A stretch of 64,000 nt of DNA from Methanococcoides sp. (lineage in GTDB: Archaea > Halobacteriota > Methanosarcinia > Methanosarcinales > Methanosarcinaceae), in NCBI GenBank assembly GCA_021108185.1, contig JAIORJ010000077.1:1-64000 (forward strand). Direction: 5' to 3'. The notes beneath the pieces are model-generated. The model made no database searches. It worked only from the letters and a program-made list of their open reading frames with translations, and was not told the DNA's origin. Positions 56,181 to 64,000 of this stretch are shown one piece after another. The first letter of the stretch is position 1; every line of letters begins with the position of its first letter. The position numbers were made by a program, and so were the translations under genes.

Positions 56181-57632
56181 TCACAATCTTCCGAGCCGCT
56201 TCTCCAATCTCTCTGCCCTCTCACGTACTGCGTGAGATGCCTCGGAAGAGAACTGCTTCCACGGTCCTTTTTCTTCTTCATTTTCTTCGCAATCGACCAG
56301 ACTACAGATTCTGTCATAGAGAGGGTTCTCTTTTCCGTTCTCATCCACAGCCTTTACTCTCACACGGCATGTACCAGGCCTCAACTCCTCGTTGTACATG
56401 CGGAGTGAGGCAAGGTTCAGTTCATCATCAATGAGAACCACGGATCCCCCAAATACTGCTTGTGGGTCCACTGTATCAACGACCCAACCACCGGTGTTGT
56501 AAACAGGTACGTTTCCGTTGAGCCAGTCCATGGAAACATGTTCCTCGCAGGGTTTGTGGGTGTGCCCGAATACGAAGACTAGTTCTGAGGGTGTCCACCC
56601 GTTGCACTCCTCTTTGATCTGGTTCCATGTTGTATTCAGGTAGAGCGAAATACCTTTCTCTGTCTCCTCACCCATGGTAGTACTTCTTACCTCTCGCTCT
56701 CCTTTGGAGAACTGGTCGAAAGCCCACTCAATGATGGTCTGCATGATCTTTTTTTCCACCCAGTCTTCGGGTCCCGGCAGATCATATCTTTTTGCAAGCT
56801 TTTCAGCCATTTTAGAGATGTACTTCTTCATATGTTCACTGTTGTGCATGTGCTCATAGAGAGTCTCCACCTCCTCTCCGACATCACCGGATCGCCCAAT
56901 GGCGGACCATAGGAATTCTATCCATGCAAAGTTCTCAGCTTCCAATTCCTGTATATCTTCGGGCATCTCCTTGTTGACCCCGAATATATCAGCCTTTAAC
57001 CTACTCATCAACCGGTATTTGGACTCAACGAAATGTCCGTGGTGAATTACTATACACCTATCGCTGTTTTCAGAACGCAGGCCGAGATTTGGATATGCAA
57101 CGAGTATCTTGAGATCTCTGGCAAATGTTGGATCCTCGTCAGAAGAATGTCTATTGAGCAAACTTTCCAGGAAATCACAGTGTGGCAGGTTATCTGTCTC
57201 CTTCATGAACATCTCTGTCTTGTGCCAGGGTGCAGGCAATTTACGCTCAGGATGCCTTTTGATGTAACCAAGATACTGTGTTTCCCGTGTACGTTCCCAC
57301 AGATGATGGTCATGGTTGCCAGGGACATATATGATCTGGTCGAACAACTCTTCTTCTCCCTCTTCCCTAAAAAGCTCCCGGAAACGCTCAAAGACCATAG
57401 CAGATATCTCGGTTGTAGACAGTGCCAGCTCCACTATATCCCCGTTCAGGATCAGCGTAGGTTTTCTATCTCCTTCATTCTTCGATATGAGCTCCTTTAA
57501 GCACCTGATGAGTTCGACCATGACAGGACCAGGATTATTGGTGTCAACACCGCTTTTGCTCAGGGCAGTAAGAATACTGTCTTCTTCACCAAGATGCAGA
57601 TCTGATATGCAGACGTAGCGAATATCCGTCAT
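56181..57632 (-). CDS. Calcineurin-like metallophosphoesterase
   Basis: 483 residues. The metal ligands are in CISDLHLGEED (residues 8-18), LILNGDIVEL, YVPGNHDHHLWERT, VIHHGHFVE and FGHTHKP, i.e. all five blocks of the superfamily. A large insertion between the third and fourth blocks is helical. The C-terminal 60 residues are charged and coiled-coil-like (SHAVRERAERLEKRLGRL). No signal peptide, so cytoplasmic. Substrate unknown. GAGGGGGA precedes the ATG and overlaps the stop of a short frame at 57645. Confidence 0.85.
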   Translation of the reverse strand: MTDIRYVCISDLHLGEEDSILTALSKSGVDTNNPGPVMVELIRCLKELISKNEGDRKPTLILNGDIVELALSTTEISAMVFERFRELFREEGEEELFDQIIYVPGNHDHHLWERTRETQYLGYIKRHPERKLPAPWHKTEMFMKETDNLPHCDFLESLLNRHSSDEDPTFARDLKILVAYPNLGLRSENSDRCIVIHHGHFVESKYRLMSRLKADIFGVNKEMPEDIQELEAENFAWIEFLWSAIGRSGDVGEEVETLYEHMHNSEHMKKYISKMAEKLAKRYDLPGPEDWVEKKIMQTIIEWAFDQFSKGEREVRSTTMGEETEKGISLYLNTTWNQIKEECNGWTPSELVFVFGHTHKPCEEHVSMDWLNGNVPVYNTGGWVVDTVDPQAVFGGSVVLIDDELNLASLRMYNEELRPGTCRVRVKAVDENGKENPLYDRICSLVDCEENEEEKGPWKQFSSEASHAVRERAERLEKRLGRL

Positions 57633-57644
57633 CTATTTTCCCCC

Positions 57645-57761
57645 TCACTCGATATCCCTGATCAGTTGGTCGATATGTTTATTGTTCACCAGTTTAAAGG
57701 GTCCCACCCAGAAACCCAGTACAGACTATGTATGTGTTGATTCCAATTTCACCAGTACCAC
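57645..57761 (-). other. Short frame with internal UAG upstream of the phosphoesterase
   Basis: From a GTG at 57761 the minus strand reads VVLVKLESTHT, TAG (57726-57728), SVLGFWVGPFKLVNNKHIDQ, LIRDIE, TGA; the stop lies 12 nt before the phosphoesterase ATG. The part after the TAG looks protein-like. It may be a small gene decoded through UAG, a remnant, or chance. The rest of 57762-58305 is AT-rich; a short hydrophobic frame ending ALGLILFILS near 58128 is too small to call. Confidence 0.2.
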
Positions 57762-58305
57762 TCCTCATAACAATGTTCGTTAATTACTTCGAATCTTGCC
57801 TTTATTATGGATCCTTTTCCTTTATTTTTCTCGGGTATGGTATTAATCCCCCTTTTTGAAGTAAGGAACATCTAAAAACCGAGATTCAGGAATTTTTGCA
57901 TGGCTAAAGCTACTTAAGTAGTATATAATGTACAACTTATAATCCCCCAATAATCCCGATAGTCAAGCCCCTCATCTTCCACTAATCGGTAAGACCTAAC
58001 AGTCTCTTTATTATCTATGTAAATATTATTATTTAAGATGTGCCTTTCTAAATAACTATCTTATTATATTTACATCAGCTTCAATCATGGCAATTGCACT
58101 CGGTTTGATTTTATTTATATTGTCCTAAAAACTACGATACTGAACTTGAGCTTAAGATACAGGCTAACAAAAAACTCATATGTCAACACTGGTACTTATT
58201 TCTTCGAATTTCAAATAGAGTTACATAATCACTAAATTAACATAAACTCTATATGAATAATTATTTATACATCACAGACAATAAATTTATAGGGGGTTGC
58301 TGTAA

Positions 58306-59478
58306 ATGCCGTCAAGGAAACCAATAAAAAAGAAGCATTCAAAAGGCGCTCCAAAAATGTCTGATGGCGTGACTCTGGCATTAGAGACTTTTCAAGGGGT
58401 CGAAAACCAAATTCTACGCAGGTTTCTATTGTTGTTGCCCTGGTTCATTTTGGTTATTGTAGTGGTCAATCTACAAATCTACGGATTCACAGATATCCCA
58501 GTTGGGGTAGTAATGTGGACGACGGGAATGGTAGCTGCTGCTTTGAGCCTCTTCGCTTTGGATTTACTCATGGATCGCATCCGTGAGACTTTATGTGCTC
58601 TTTGGTCTCGAAAGATTATAGTTGACAAGCCTGCGATGTTTTTTGTTGATGTGGATATGACCAGAGAAGACATCAATGCTACAGATGATTCATCAATTTC
58701 CATTCAATTAGAAGAGAAATATAGAAAGTATATCAACGATCTTGAAAGATCAATGAATCATCCAGGTCAATGGGTAATGGGGCTTTTTTTCAGTCTTCTC
58801 GTATTTACTTGGTGGATCATACGGGATATACACATCTTGCAGTTAATTCTGGAGTTATTCATAGCTATGATCATCGGACTGATGGTCTGGCGGATGGTTA
58901 TTGTGTCTATAAAGATCTGGCAGTTAGGAAATGATTTCTGCTTAGAGCCTCAATTAGGACATGCCGATAAATGTGGAGGACTTGCACCATTGGGCAATCT
59001 TTGCTTGTGGAATGCACTGATTATCACCATACCGGCAATATATTTAGGTGGTTGGATAATTCTTGGTATAATTCTCGGTTCATATGATCTATATGATCAA
59101 TACTATCACCAAGCAAAAGAGTATGCACCAATATTCTCTAAACTGCTATTGGTACTTGTGCCCTTTGCAGTTACCGGTTTCTTTTTGCCTTTATTGAGCG
59201 TGCATAAGATCATGGTAACCTGGCGAGCAGGGGTAAAGCGACAGTTGGACCATCTTAGCCATTATATACATCATCTGGACCATGATATCCTTAATCGATC
59301 AGATATGCTGGACCCTCAGGAAGTCGATGAAATGGTAAAGAAACTGGAACTTATGAAACAAATATATCAACAAAACCGTCACACCCCTGTGTGGCCTTTT
59401 AACATCAAGATCCTGGTGAAATTTATGACTTCACAAATTGTGCCTGCACTTGGTTTCATTTTAAGTTTACGATCTTAA
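58306..59478 (+). CDS. Polytopic membrane protein of unknown function
   Basis: 390 residues. A Lys/Arg-rich N-terminus (RKPIKKKHSKG) precedes about six membrane helices, near 42-63, 70-92, 156-172, 175-200, 235-262 and 281-303, followed by a cytoplasmic, His-rich helix (DHLSHYIHHLDHDIL) and a final hydrophobic stretch. A soluble segment of about 55 residues lies between helices 2 and 3. AGGGGGTTGC is a strong ribosome binding site. Family not recognised. Confidence 0.7.
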   Translation: MPSRKPIKKKHSKGAPKMSDGVTLALETFQGVENQILRRFLLLLPWFILVIVVVNLQIYGFTDIPVGVVMWTTGMVAAALSLFALDLLMDRIRETLCALWSRKIIVDKPAMFFVDVDMTREDINATDDSSISIQLEEKYRKYINDLERSMNHPGQWVMGLFFSLLVFTWWIIRDIHILQLILELFIAMIIGLMVWRMVIVSIKIWQLGNDFCLEPQLGHADKCGGLAPLGNLCLWNALIITIPAIYLGGWIILGIILGSYDLYDQYYHQAKEYAPIFSKLLLVLVPFAVTGFFLPLLSVHKIMVTWRAGVKRQLDHLSHYIHHLDHDILNRSDMLDPQEVDEMVKKLELMKQIYQQNRHTPVWPFNIKILVKFMTSQIVPALGFILSLRS

Positions 59479-59685
59479 AACAGACCTTTTGCATGGATCG
59501 ATGGATACACAATTATTGTTCTGTTTGGTGATTACCTTGTTTTGTTTCATCTATGGAATATTTTAGCTCTTTCAAAATTGCAGCAAATCCGTCTGTAGAA
59601 ATATTATATGAACTTACCTCTATGAGACAATTTTCTATCTGTTCACATATCTTTCATGATCCTCAAATGCTAACCTGGAGTACTT

Positions 59686-59859
59686 ATGAAAGATATCAAA
59701 TGTTCAACTTCCATTAACTGTTTATATGATGATCTAAAATGTCATATTGGGGAAGGCATATTGTGGCGGGTCTGTTACCGGATGGGTTGCAGTTTTCCAC
59801 AGTTTTGTATTGTAGCAGGATCTGAGGATATTCCTATGAATGATTCAAAGATCGTATGA
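59686..59859 (+). CDS. Six-cysteine small protein
   Basis: 57 residues (start MKDIKCSTSINCLYDDLKCH, end AGSEDIPMNDSKIV) with cysteines at about 6, 12, 19, 30, 35 and 42. CTGGAG lies 5 nt before the ATG. The spacing suggests metal binding or disulfides. It lies 17 nt upstream of a second Cys-rich frame. Family unknown. Bases 59479-59685 hold no gene. Confidence 0.5.
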   Translation: MKDIKCSTSINCLYDDLKCHIGEGILWRVCYRMGCSFPQFCIVAGSEDIPMNDSKIV

Positions 59860-59876
59860 AAGATTAATAGGGAGAG

Positions 59877-60032
59877 ATGGGAGGATTTTGTTTCCCTGCC
59901 ATTGGTAAGAGTAGCTGTATAACCGAGGAAAAATGCTGTATTTGTGGTGGTTGTCCTGTGACCGAAAAGCTGGGTCTTAAGCACGGATACTACTGCACAC
60001 GCGGTTCTGAAAAGGAACATCTTGGGATGTAA
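59877..60032 (+). CDS. Cys-rich small protein, DUF2769-like C-terminal half
   Basis: 51 residues. FCFPAIGKSSCITEEKCCIC, GGCPVTEKLGL and GYYCTRGSE match the second half of DUF2769 as I remember it (C..GKS ... C-x-C-x2-CPV ... YYC..G). The usual first half with CPxCPTY is not upstream in any frame, so it is truncated or a variant. The ribosome binding site GGGAGAG is too close to the ATG, so expression is uncertain. Confidence 0.45.
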   Translation: MGGFCFPAIGKSSCITEEKCCICGGCPVTEKLGLKHGYYCTRGSEKEHLGM

Positions 60033-60060
60033 TATTCATCCCTTTTTAATTATTTTTAAT

Positions 60061-61041
60061 TTATACTGCCCGGTAGTACATTCCATTTTCTGAGCTTATA
60101 TCGATGATCATCTGCTCCTCGACCAGTCCTTCAATTATCGGGGAGAGTTCTTCTCTATCAATATCCAGAGATTGAACGACCTGATCAAATGTGCAGGGTC
60201 TTCGAAGTATGAGGTCATATACCTCGTCCAGAAGGTTCCCATGTTCGATGTTCGATCTCTTTCTTTTCAGACCTTTTAGTACCAGCCTTATCCTTTCCCT
60301 TCCCAGTTTTTCATCGAACTTCTGCGCGATCTCTTTGAGCCTTGTTTCAGTTACTGGTATGATAAAATCTTCAGCAGGTGGTCGGCTTATGGTCAGTATC
60401 TCTATCTCATCCGGATCGATGAACTTGAGAACTTCGATCAGTTTATCTATTTCCTGATCGCTTGAATTTGTAAGGTATCCATTATTTGAGTCAAGTAGCA
60501 TGACTTCTATGGCAACCCTTGAGCCTTTCATTTTCTGCAGTTCTCTTAGTCCTTTGATGATATCCTGAAGTTCGATCCCTTCTGCAGGTCTGTTGATGGA
60601 CTGGAACGTCTCTTCATTTCCTGAGACCAATGTAGCAACTACAAGATCGGCTTTTGAAAGGTTATTTCGAACGTCCTCTCTGTTCACGAGTGATGAATTT
60701 GTAATTACACAAATGGGAACATCGCTTATCTTCCTTATCTCTTCGATCATTTTACCCAGTTCCAGGTTCAGTGTAGGTTCACATGTACCCGAAAAGGTTA
60801 TGTAATCAAGATCATCCACTTTCTTGTGATAGTTAGCGAGGCTATCGATCACTTCTTCAGTTGTTACAGGATCTGTAACGTCTGATGGTGTCGATATTTT
60901 CCAGTCCACATGTCCAAGCTGGCAGTAGACACAATCAAAATTACAGTTCTTCCTGAAGTCACTCTTTTTGATGGTGTCAATTCCAAGCGACCTTCCAAGT
61001 CTTCTTGAAAGGATTGGTCCGTAGATGATCCTTGTTCTCAT
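60061..61041 (-). CDS. Radical SAM protein with C-terminal winged helix
   Basis: 326 residues from ATG 61041, with GTGATC upstream. The cluster motif CNFDCVYC (C33, C37, C40) and YITFSGTCEPTLNLELGKMI place it in the COG0731-like radical SAM group. The C-terminal part (about 255-326, RRPCTFDQVVQSLDIDREEL) is a winged-helix-like domain. In related methanogen proteins the function is unassigned. It follows the DUF134 regulator gene on the same strand, 70 nt away. Confidence 0.8.
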   Translation of the reverse strand: MRTRIIYGPILSRRLGRSLGIDTIKKSDFRKNCNFDCVYCQLGHVDWKISTPSDVTDPVTTEEVIDSLANYHKKVDDLDYITFSGTCEPTLNLELGKMIEEIRKISDVPICVITNSSLVNREDVRNNLSKADLVVATLVSGNEETFQSINRPAEGIELQDIIKGLRELQKMKGSRVAIEVMLLDSNNGYLTNSSDQEIDKLIEVLKFIDPDEIEILTISRPPAEDFIIPVTETRLKEIAQKFDEKLGRERIRLVLKGLKRKRSNIEHGNLLDEVYDLILRRPCTFDQVVQSLDIDREELSPIIEGLVEEQMIIDISSENGMYYRAV

Positions 61042-61111
61042 TTTGATCACATTTGTTGATGTATATTCTGATATTTTCTGTGTGGAATCTACAGTTAAAT
61101 GTCCTTCTCGA

Positions 61112-61621
61112 TCATTTTCTGATCATAGGTTTTCCGCATTCAGGGCAGTTTGCCTGAGCACAGGGTACTCCTGGCTGATGAGTTTGTTCATAGCCACAGT
61201 TTGGACATTTGCATTCTCCTCCGGGTCCGGCAATCCCACTTCCTTTACCACCGCGGAATCCTCTTTGTCCCCTGCCTTGATTCTGTCCTCCAACTGGTCC
61301 CTTACTCATAGGTCCTGTTCCATCCTTTCCTGGCATTGTATAATCTCCTCCTTCGATTCGTATTGATTTTCCATTTACTAGTGCATCTGCTATTTTCAGC
61401 AATGTTCTTTGGAGCGTCCTTTGAAAGGTGGACTGGTGTATTTGCATCGTCTGAGCTGCATTTTCCTGTTTCATTTTTTCAAGAGTGCTCAGCCTGAGGG
61501 TTTCCAGTTCATCAATGGTTATGTTGACCTCTTCCAGATCTTTCAGGCAAACGCCTGAGGGCTTGAAATGCCTTACATCGTGGTCAAAATTAACCATTCT
61601 TCTTTTTCTTGGGCGTCCCAT
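61112..61621 (-). CDS. DUF134 regulator with Gly-rich linker and zinc ribbon
   Basis: 169 residues from ATG 61621 (MGRPRKRRMVNF). The DUF134 part has FKPSGVCLKDLEEVNITIDE, LETLRLSTLEKMKQENAAQT and MQIHQSTFQRTLQRTLLKIA, a helix-turn-helix. Next comes MPGKDGTGPMSKGPVGG with a Gly/Arg linker as in DUF5320-type proteins, then a zinc ribbon (CKCPNCGYEQ ... CPECGKP). A perfect 22-bp palindrome ends at the base before the ATG. Members lie near redox and Fe-S genes; here the next genes to the left are a radical SAM protein and to the right an iron-sulfur flavoprotein cluster. Confidence 0.85.
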   Translation of the reverse strand: MGRPRKRRMVNFDHDVRHFKPSGVCLKDLEEVNITIDELETLRLSTLEKMKQENAAQTMQIHQSTFQRTLQRTLLKIADALVNGKSIRIEGGDYTMPGKDGTGPMSKGPVGGQNQGRGQRGFRGGKGSGIAGPGGECKCPNCGYEQTHQPGVPCAQANCPECGKPMIRK

Positions 61622-61643
61622 ATTATGCATTATAATGCATAAT
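61622..61643. promoter_or_regulatory. 22-bp perfect palindrome, DUF134 operator candidate
   Basis: ATTATGCATTA followed by its exact reverse complement TAATGCATAAT, adjacent to the DUF134 start codon. The core TATAAT-like centre could overlap the promoter. A regulator that binds here would block its own gene. The 61644-61917 stretch holds no other gene. Confidence 0.6.
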
Positions 61644-61917
61644 GAAGATAAACTTAACGTTCATCTTCAAAATATGTGTAATGAACATATTGGATATTTC
61701 CAGTTCAATTCGTTTTTGTTATTTAGTTCTGCCAAGAAGAGAAATCGGATGACAAAAAAGTTTCATCTGGCATCAATTATCAAAAAAGTATCTTTAGAAT
61801 CCAAGTGTCTCCTGGGATCCCTTCTAGATGCACACACAGTTCATCAAAGACCCAGTCTATACATGCCTGCTCTTCCTTCCTTAAGAAAAGCAGACATTTT
61901 GTACCATCTGTCTGAAT

Positions 61918-62433
61918 TCATTCATTCAATGCTGTTCTGTATTCGTTTGCCAGTCTAACATACTCGGCTGCATTTTCAGCTATCATCTGTATGTCTTCAG
62001 CATTTGTTTCCCTTCTGACCTTTCCGGGAACCCCGGTTACAACACTGTTCGGCGGGATTATCTTTCCAGGCGGGACAAGGGCGTTGGCACCGATGATGCA
62101 GTTCTCCCCGATCTCAACTCCATCAAGCACAGTTGAGTTCATTCCCACTAAGGTATTGTTACCTATAGTGCAACCATGGAGAATGGCTCCATGACCGATG
62201 CTAACATTGTCTCCGATCTTTACTTTAAAGGGAGGGTCGGTGTGGATAACACAATTATCCTGGATGCTGCTTTTCTTACCGACAATGATCCTATCCTTGT
62301 CCCCTCTGATGGTCGCATTGAACCAGACACTTGATCCTTCTCCAATTTCCACATCACCGATAATATCTGCGGATCCTGCAACAAATGATGTTTCTGATAC
62401 CGAAGGTTCTTTGTTTTTGAATTTTAATATCAT
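61918..62433 (-). CDS. Gamma-carbonic-anhydrase-like hexapeptide protein
   Basis: 171 residues. Left-handed beta-helix repeats run from about 15 to 130 (VGDNVSIGHGAILHG-like coils; here IGDNVSIGHGAILHGCTIG). The three metal-binding histidines are at H64, H81 and H86, and the C-terminal helix (AEDIQMIAENAAEYVRLANE) completes the fold. The acidic loop of the Cam-type enzyme is absent, as in CamH/YrdA-like proteins, so carbonic anhydrase activity is uncertain. It lies 28 nt after the flavoprotein gene on the same strand. Confidence 0.85.
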   Translation of the reverse strand: MILKFKNKEPSVSETSFVAGSADIIGDVEIGEGSSVWFNATIRGDKDRIIVGKKSSIQDNCVIHTDPPFKVKIGDNVSIGHGAILHGCTIGNNTLVGMNSTVLDGVEIGENCIIGANALVPPGKIIPPNSVVTGVPGKVRRETNAEDIQMIAENAAEYVRLANEYRTALNE

Positions 62434-62461
62434 TATATCTCCGCAATGATCTAATTCTGCC

Positions 62462-63037
62462 TTAATCGTTCAGCTTTTTCAGAAGCCATGCCATATTCTG
62501 TCCGAGGGTCTGCATGGTCTGTATCCCTTCCATATCGGCTTCAACATCTACGGGTAAAAATCCTATTCCAATATTCCAGTAGCTTGAACCTGGAATTATC
62601 ATCTGGGATATTGTGAATAAATGATTGATGGAGTCAAAGGCATGAATTGCACCTCCACGTCTGGCAGCGACAACAGCAGCACCTACCTTGCGTTTGAAGA
62701 GATCATCGTTCGCTTTCGCCACAAATCCTGCTCTTTCTATAAGGGCTTTAGTTTCGGCATTAACGTCTGCAAAATATGTAGGTGATGCAATGATTATGCC
62801 ATCCGCCTCTACCATTTTTTTGATGCAATCATTTACGATATCACTTTTTATGACACATTGCTCGTCTTTGTTCTCAAAACATTTCATGCAGGCGGTACAT
62901 CCCCTCAATGGATTGTCACCTATCTGTATGATCTCGGTTTCAATACCTTCGTCTTCAAGTTCCAAAAGAACATGTTTGAGTAAAAGTGATGTATTTCCTT
63001 CTTTTCTTGGACTTCCATTAAATGCAACAACTTTCAT
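62462..63037 (-). CDS. Iron-sulfur flavoprotein (NADPH-dependent FMN reductase-like)
   Basis: 191 residues. The flavodoxin-like fold begins [20 protein letters not shown], with FMN-binding [20 protein letters not shown]. The compact cysteine motif C47, C50, C53, C61 ([16 protein letters not shown]) marks it as an Isf-type protein with a [4Fe-4S] cluster, used in oxygen and peroxide detoxification or electron transfer in Methanosarcina relatives. It lies 18 nt after a ferritin-like gene; the four genes 61918-63621 appear to form one unit. Confidence 0.85.
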   Translation of the reverse strand: MKVVAFNGSPRKEGNTSLLLKHVLLELEDEGIETEIIQIGDNPLRGCTACMKCFENKDEQCVIKSDIVNDCIKKMVEADGIIIASPTYFADVNAETKALIERAGFVAKANDDLFKRKVGAAVVAARRGGAIHAFDSINHLFTISQMIIPGSSYWNIGIGFLPVDVEADMEGIQTMQTLGQNMAWLLKKLND

Positions 63038-63055
63038 GATTGATCTCCTGAAAAC

Positions 63056-63325
63056 TTAATTTCTTGCGAGTGAGTAATCTGCGAGAACCTTGAGATACAC
63101 GCTATCAACTTCCATTAATACTGTTTCGAACATAGCGATATGTACCATTTCCTCTCTGGCCACTTCCAGAAGCACTTTTTTTAGGTCTTCATCCTTTGTA
63201 AGGGAGGCCATTTGTTCATAGAAATTAACAGCATCCAACTCGGCTATCATGCCAATTCTGATAAGTTCTTTGTCGAGGTCTTCCTTACTAATATTTTCAG
63301 GTATGATCGGCATTTCGGACATCAT
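63056..63325 (-). CDS. Half-ferritin (two-helix) protein, encapsulin-cargo-like
   Basis: About 89 residues; an inner ATG one codon later is possible. IRIGMIAELDAVNFYEQMAS and LLEVAREEMVHIAMFETVLM provide the E ... E-x2-H iron ligands of a two-helix ferritin-like protein. It resembles its neighbour at 63340 but is shorter at the C-terminus and has Met in place of Lys in the second motif. The two are a tandem pair, 14 nt apart. Confidence 0.7.
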   Translation of the reverse strand: MMSEMPIIPENISKEDLDKELIRIGMIAELDAVNFYEQMASLTKDEDLKKVLLEVAREEMVHIAMFETVLMEVDSVYLKVLADYSLARN

Positions 63326-63339
63326 TTGCTTCTCCCCCT

Positions 63340-63621
63340 TTATTTTGTCATCTCATCAACTTCAAGCTTGCCTTTTTCCATTTCCTGTACCTGTTGTTCA
63401 TCTTCTCTTAACAGGAGTGTCTGGAATTCTCCGACATGCGTTTTCTCTTCCTTTGCGATATCCAGAAGTACTTCTTTCACTTCTTTGTTATCTGTCAGCG
63501 CTGCCATCTGCTCATAAAGATTTATCGCATCCAGTTCAGCTATTATGGCTGCACGAAGGATCTCTTTGTTGATGTCTTCAGGTTTGACCTTTGATATGTC
63601 TATAGGTATTTTCGATAGCAT
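63340..63621 (-). CDS. Half-ferritin protein similar to the encapsulin ferritin-like domain
   Basis: 93 residues from ATG 63621 (MLSKIPIDISKVKPEDINKE); the frame extends to 63702, but that part does not match the family. AAIIAELDAINLYEQMAALT and LLDIAKEEKTHVGEFQTLLL are strikingly like the N-terminal ferritin-like domain of the Pyrococcus furiosus encapsulin, as I remember it. Such two-helix proteins assemble into ferroxidase decamers inside encapsulin shells. No encapsulin shell gene is in this window. First gene of the unit with 63056, the flavoprotein and the carbonic-anhydrase-like protein. Confidence 0.8.
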   Translation of the reverse strand: MLSKIPIDISKVKPEDINKEILRAAIIAELDAINLYEQMAALTDNKEVKEVLLDIAKEEKTHVGEFQTLLLREDEQQVQEMEKGKLEVDEMTK

Positions 63622-63790
63622 TGGCTTACATCTCCATTTATTTTTGTTTGTGGGGATATGTAAGATATGGTCTATGTCAATAAGATGATTAAAACTCCCC
63701 AATTACATTCATCTTTTACATTATTTATATGTTAAGGAACGATGGCACAACCCAAAAGACATATACCTGTTAAAAAAAGAATTACTGTTT

Positions 63791-64000
63791 ATGGATGATC
63801 GATCAAAATCCGAAAAGCCTGATGAACCTTACCTTGAAGTGATTCCGGGGTGGGATGATGGGCTTGAAACGGTATTCTCTGCTTACAAGGGTCCATACAT
63901 AGCTGGAAGAGTTGCAGCTCAACATAAGACGGTCTGCGACATTCTCATTCCGGGTGATATGGTACAGGCGGCAATCTCGGGTGCAATGCGCAGGGTTGGC
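63791..64000 (+). CDS. rsgA: RsgA-like ribosome-associated GTPase, N-terminal part
   Basis: The frame from ATG 63791 is open to the window end (70 codons; gene continues). IPGWDDGLETVFSAYKGPYI followed by AGRVAAQHKTVCDIL and AAISGAMRRVG resembles the OB-fold start of RsgA/YloQ (G-W ... F ... Y ... G-R-V ... E-H ... S-G). The GTPase domain lies outside the window, so this rests on the N-terminus only. A TATTTATATG box lies about 65 nt upstream. Confidence 0.55.
   Translation, partial: MDDRSKSEKPDEPYLEVIPGWDDGLETVFSAYKGPYIAGRVAAQHKTVCDILIPGDMVQAAISGAMRRVG

Noticed and set aside
58083-58128. Short hydrophobic frame ending ALGLILFILS
   Set aside because: Too short, no ribosome binding site, and no neighbour to support it.

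Overview
The window reads as a chromosome segment of a methanogenic archaeon of the Methanosarcinaceae, most like Methanococcoides or Methanolobus. Pointers are archaeal-type genes throughout (HMG-CoA reductase, geranylgeranyl reductase, Hel308, archaeal CCA-adding enzyme, archaeal thymidylate synthase, DUF1699, an alternative-heme-pathway radical SAM enzyme), a PEF-CTERM surface protein, TATA boxes about 25 nt before several starts, GGTG/GGAG ribosome binding sites, and UAG almost never used as a stop. The species is an inference; no rRNA or tRNA gene is visible.

Layout. 0-2.6 kb: two exported proteins and decayed gene pieces. 2.8-5.2 kb: a monomeric NADP isocitrate dehydrogenase with its own hairpin terminator, inserted between two diverged copies of one small gene. 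5.3-37.4 kb: dense housekeeping genes: MscS channel, homocitrate/isopropylmalate-synthase-like enzyme, ACT regulator, lipid saturase, aroA-thyA, HtpX, homoserine dehydrogenase with its ACT partner, DNA ligase, HMG-CoA reductase, TrpB2, Hel308, HisD, cobA-hemD-ahbC (tetrapyrroles/heme), ferritin, CCA-adding enzyme, OGG, IorAB. 37.4-43.3 kb: gene-poor AT-rich accessory stretch with direct repeats, gene fragments, a GNAT acetyltransferase with an in-frame UAG, and a PAS histidine kinase. 43.3-47.9 kb: redox operon of a wHTH regulator, a NapH-like ferredoxin membrane protein and a 1015-residue FAD oxidase/HdrD-like fusion. 48-50 kb: an orphan AT-rich gene. 50.6-57.6 kb: FetAB-like exporter, an interrupted YbaY-like lipoprotein, a membrane winged-helix protein with two chagasin-like ectodomains, an M23-like protein, an I9-propeptide-like protein and a phosphoesterase. 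58-64 kb: membrane protein, Cys-rich small proteins, radical SAM enzyme, DUF134 regulator with a perfect 22-bp palindrome at its start, gamma-carbonic-anhydrase-like protein, iron-sulfur flavoprotein, two half-ferritin (encapsulin-cargo-like) proteins, and the start of an RsgA-like GTPase.

The strongest unusual signals are: (i) the GNAT gene whose frame runs intact through UAG, consistent with pyrrolysine decoding; (ii) at least five scattered remnants of one C-terminal coding segment (possibly Cas1-like) with two families of direct repeats around the histidine kinase; (iii) the isocitrate dehydrogenase insertion between split paralogues; (iv) protease-inhibitor-like folds clustered at 53-56 kb; (v) a Met/Pro-rich tail on the FAD/HdrD fusion. 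All functions are inferred from sequence reading; no database search was run.
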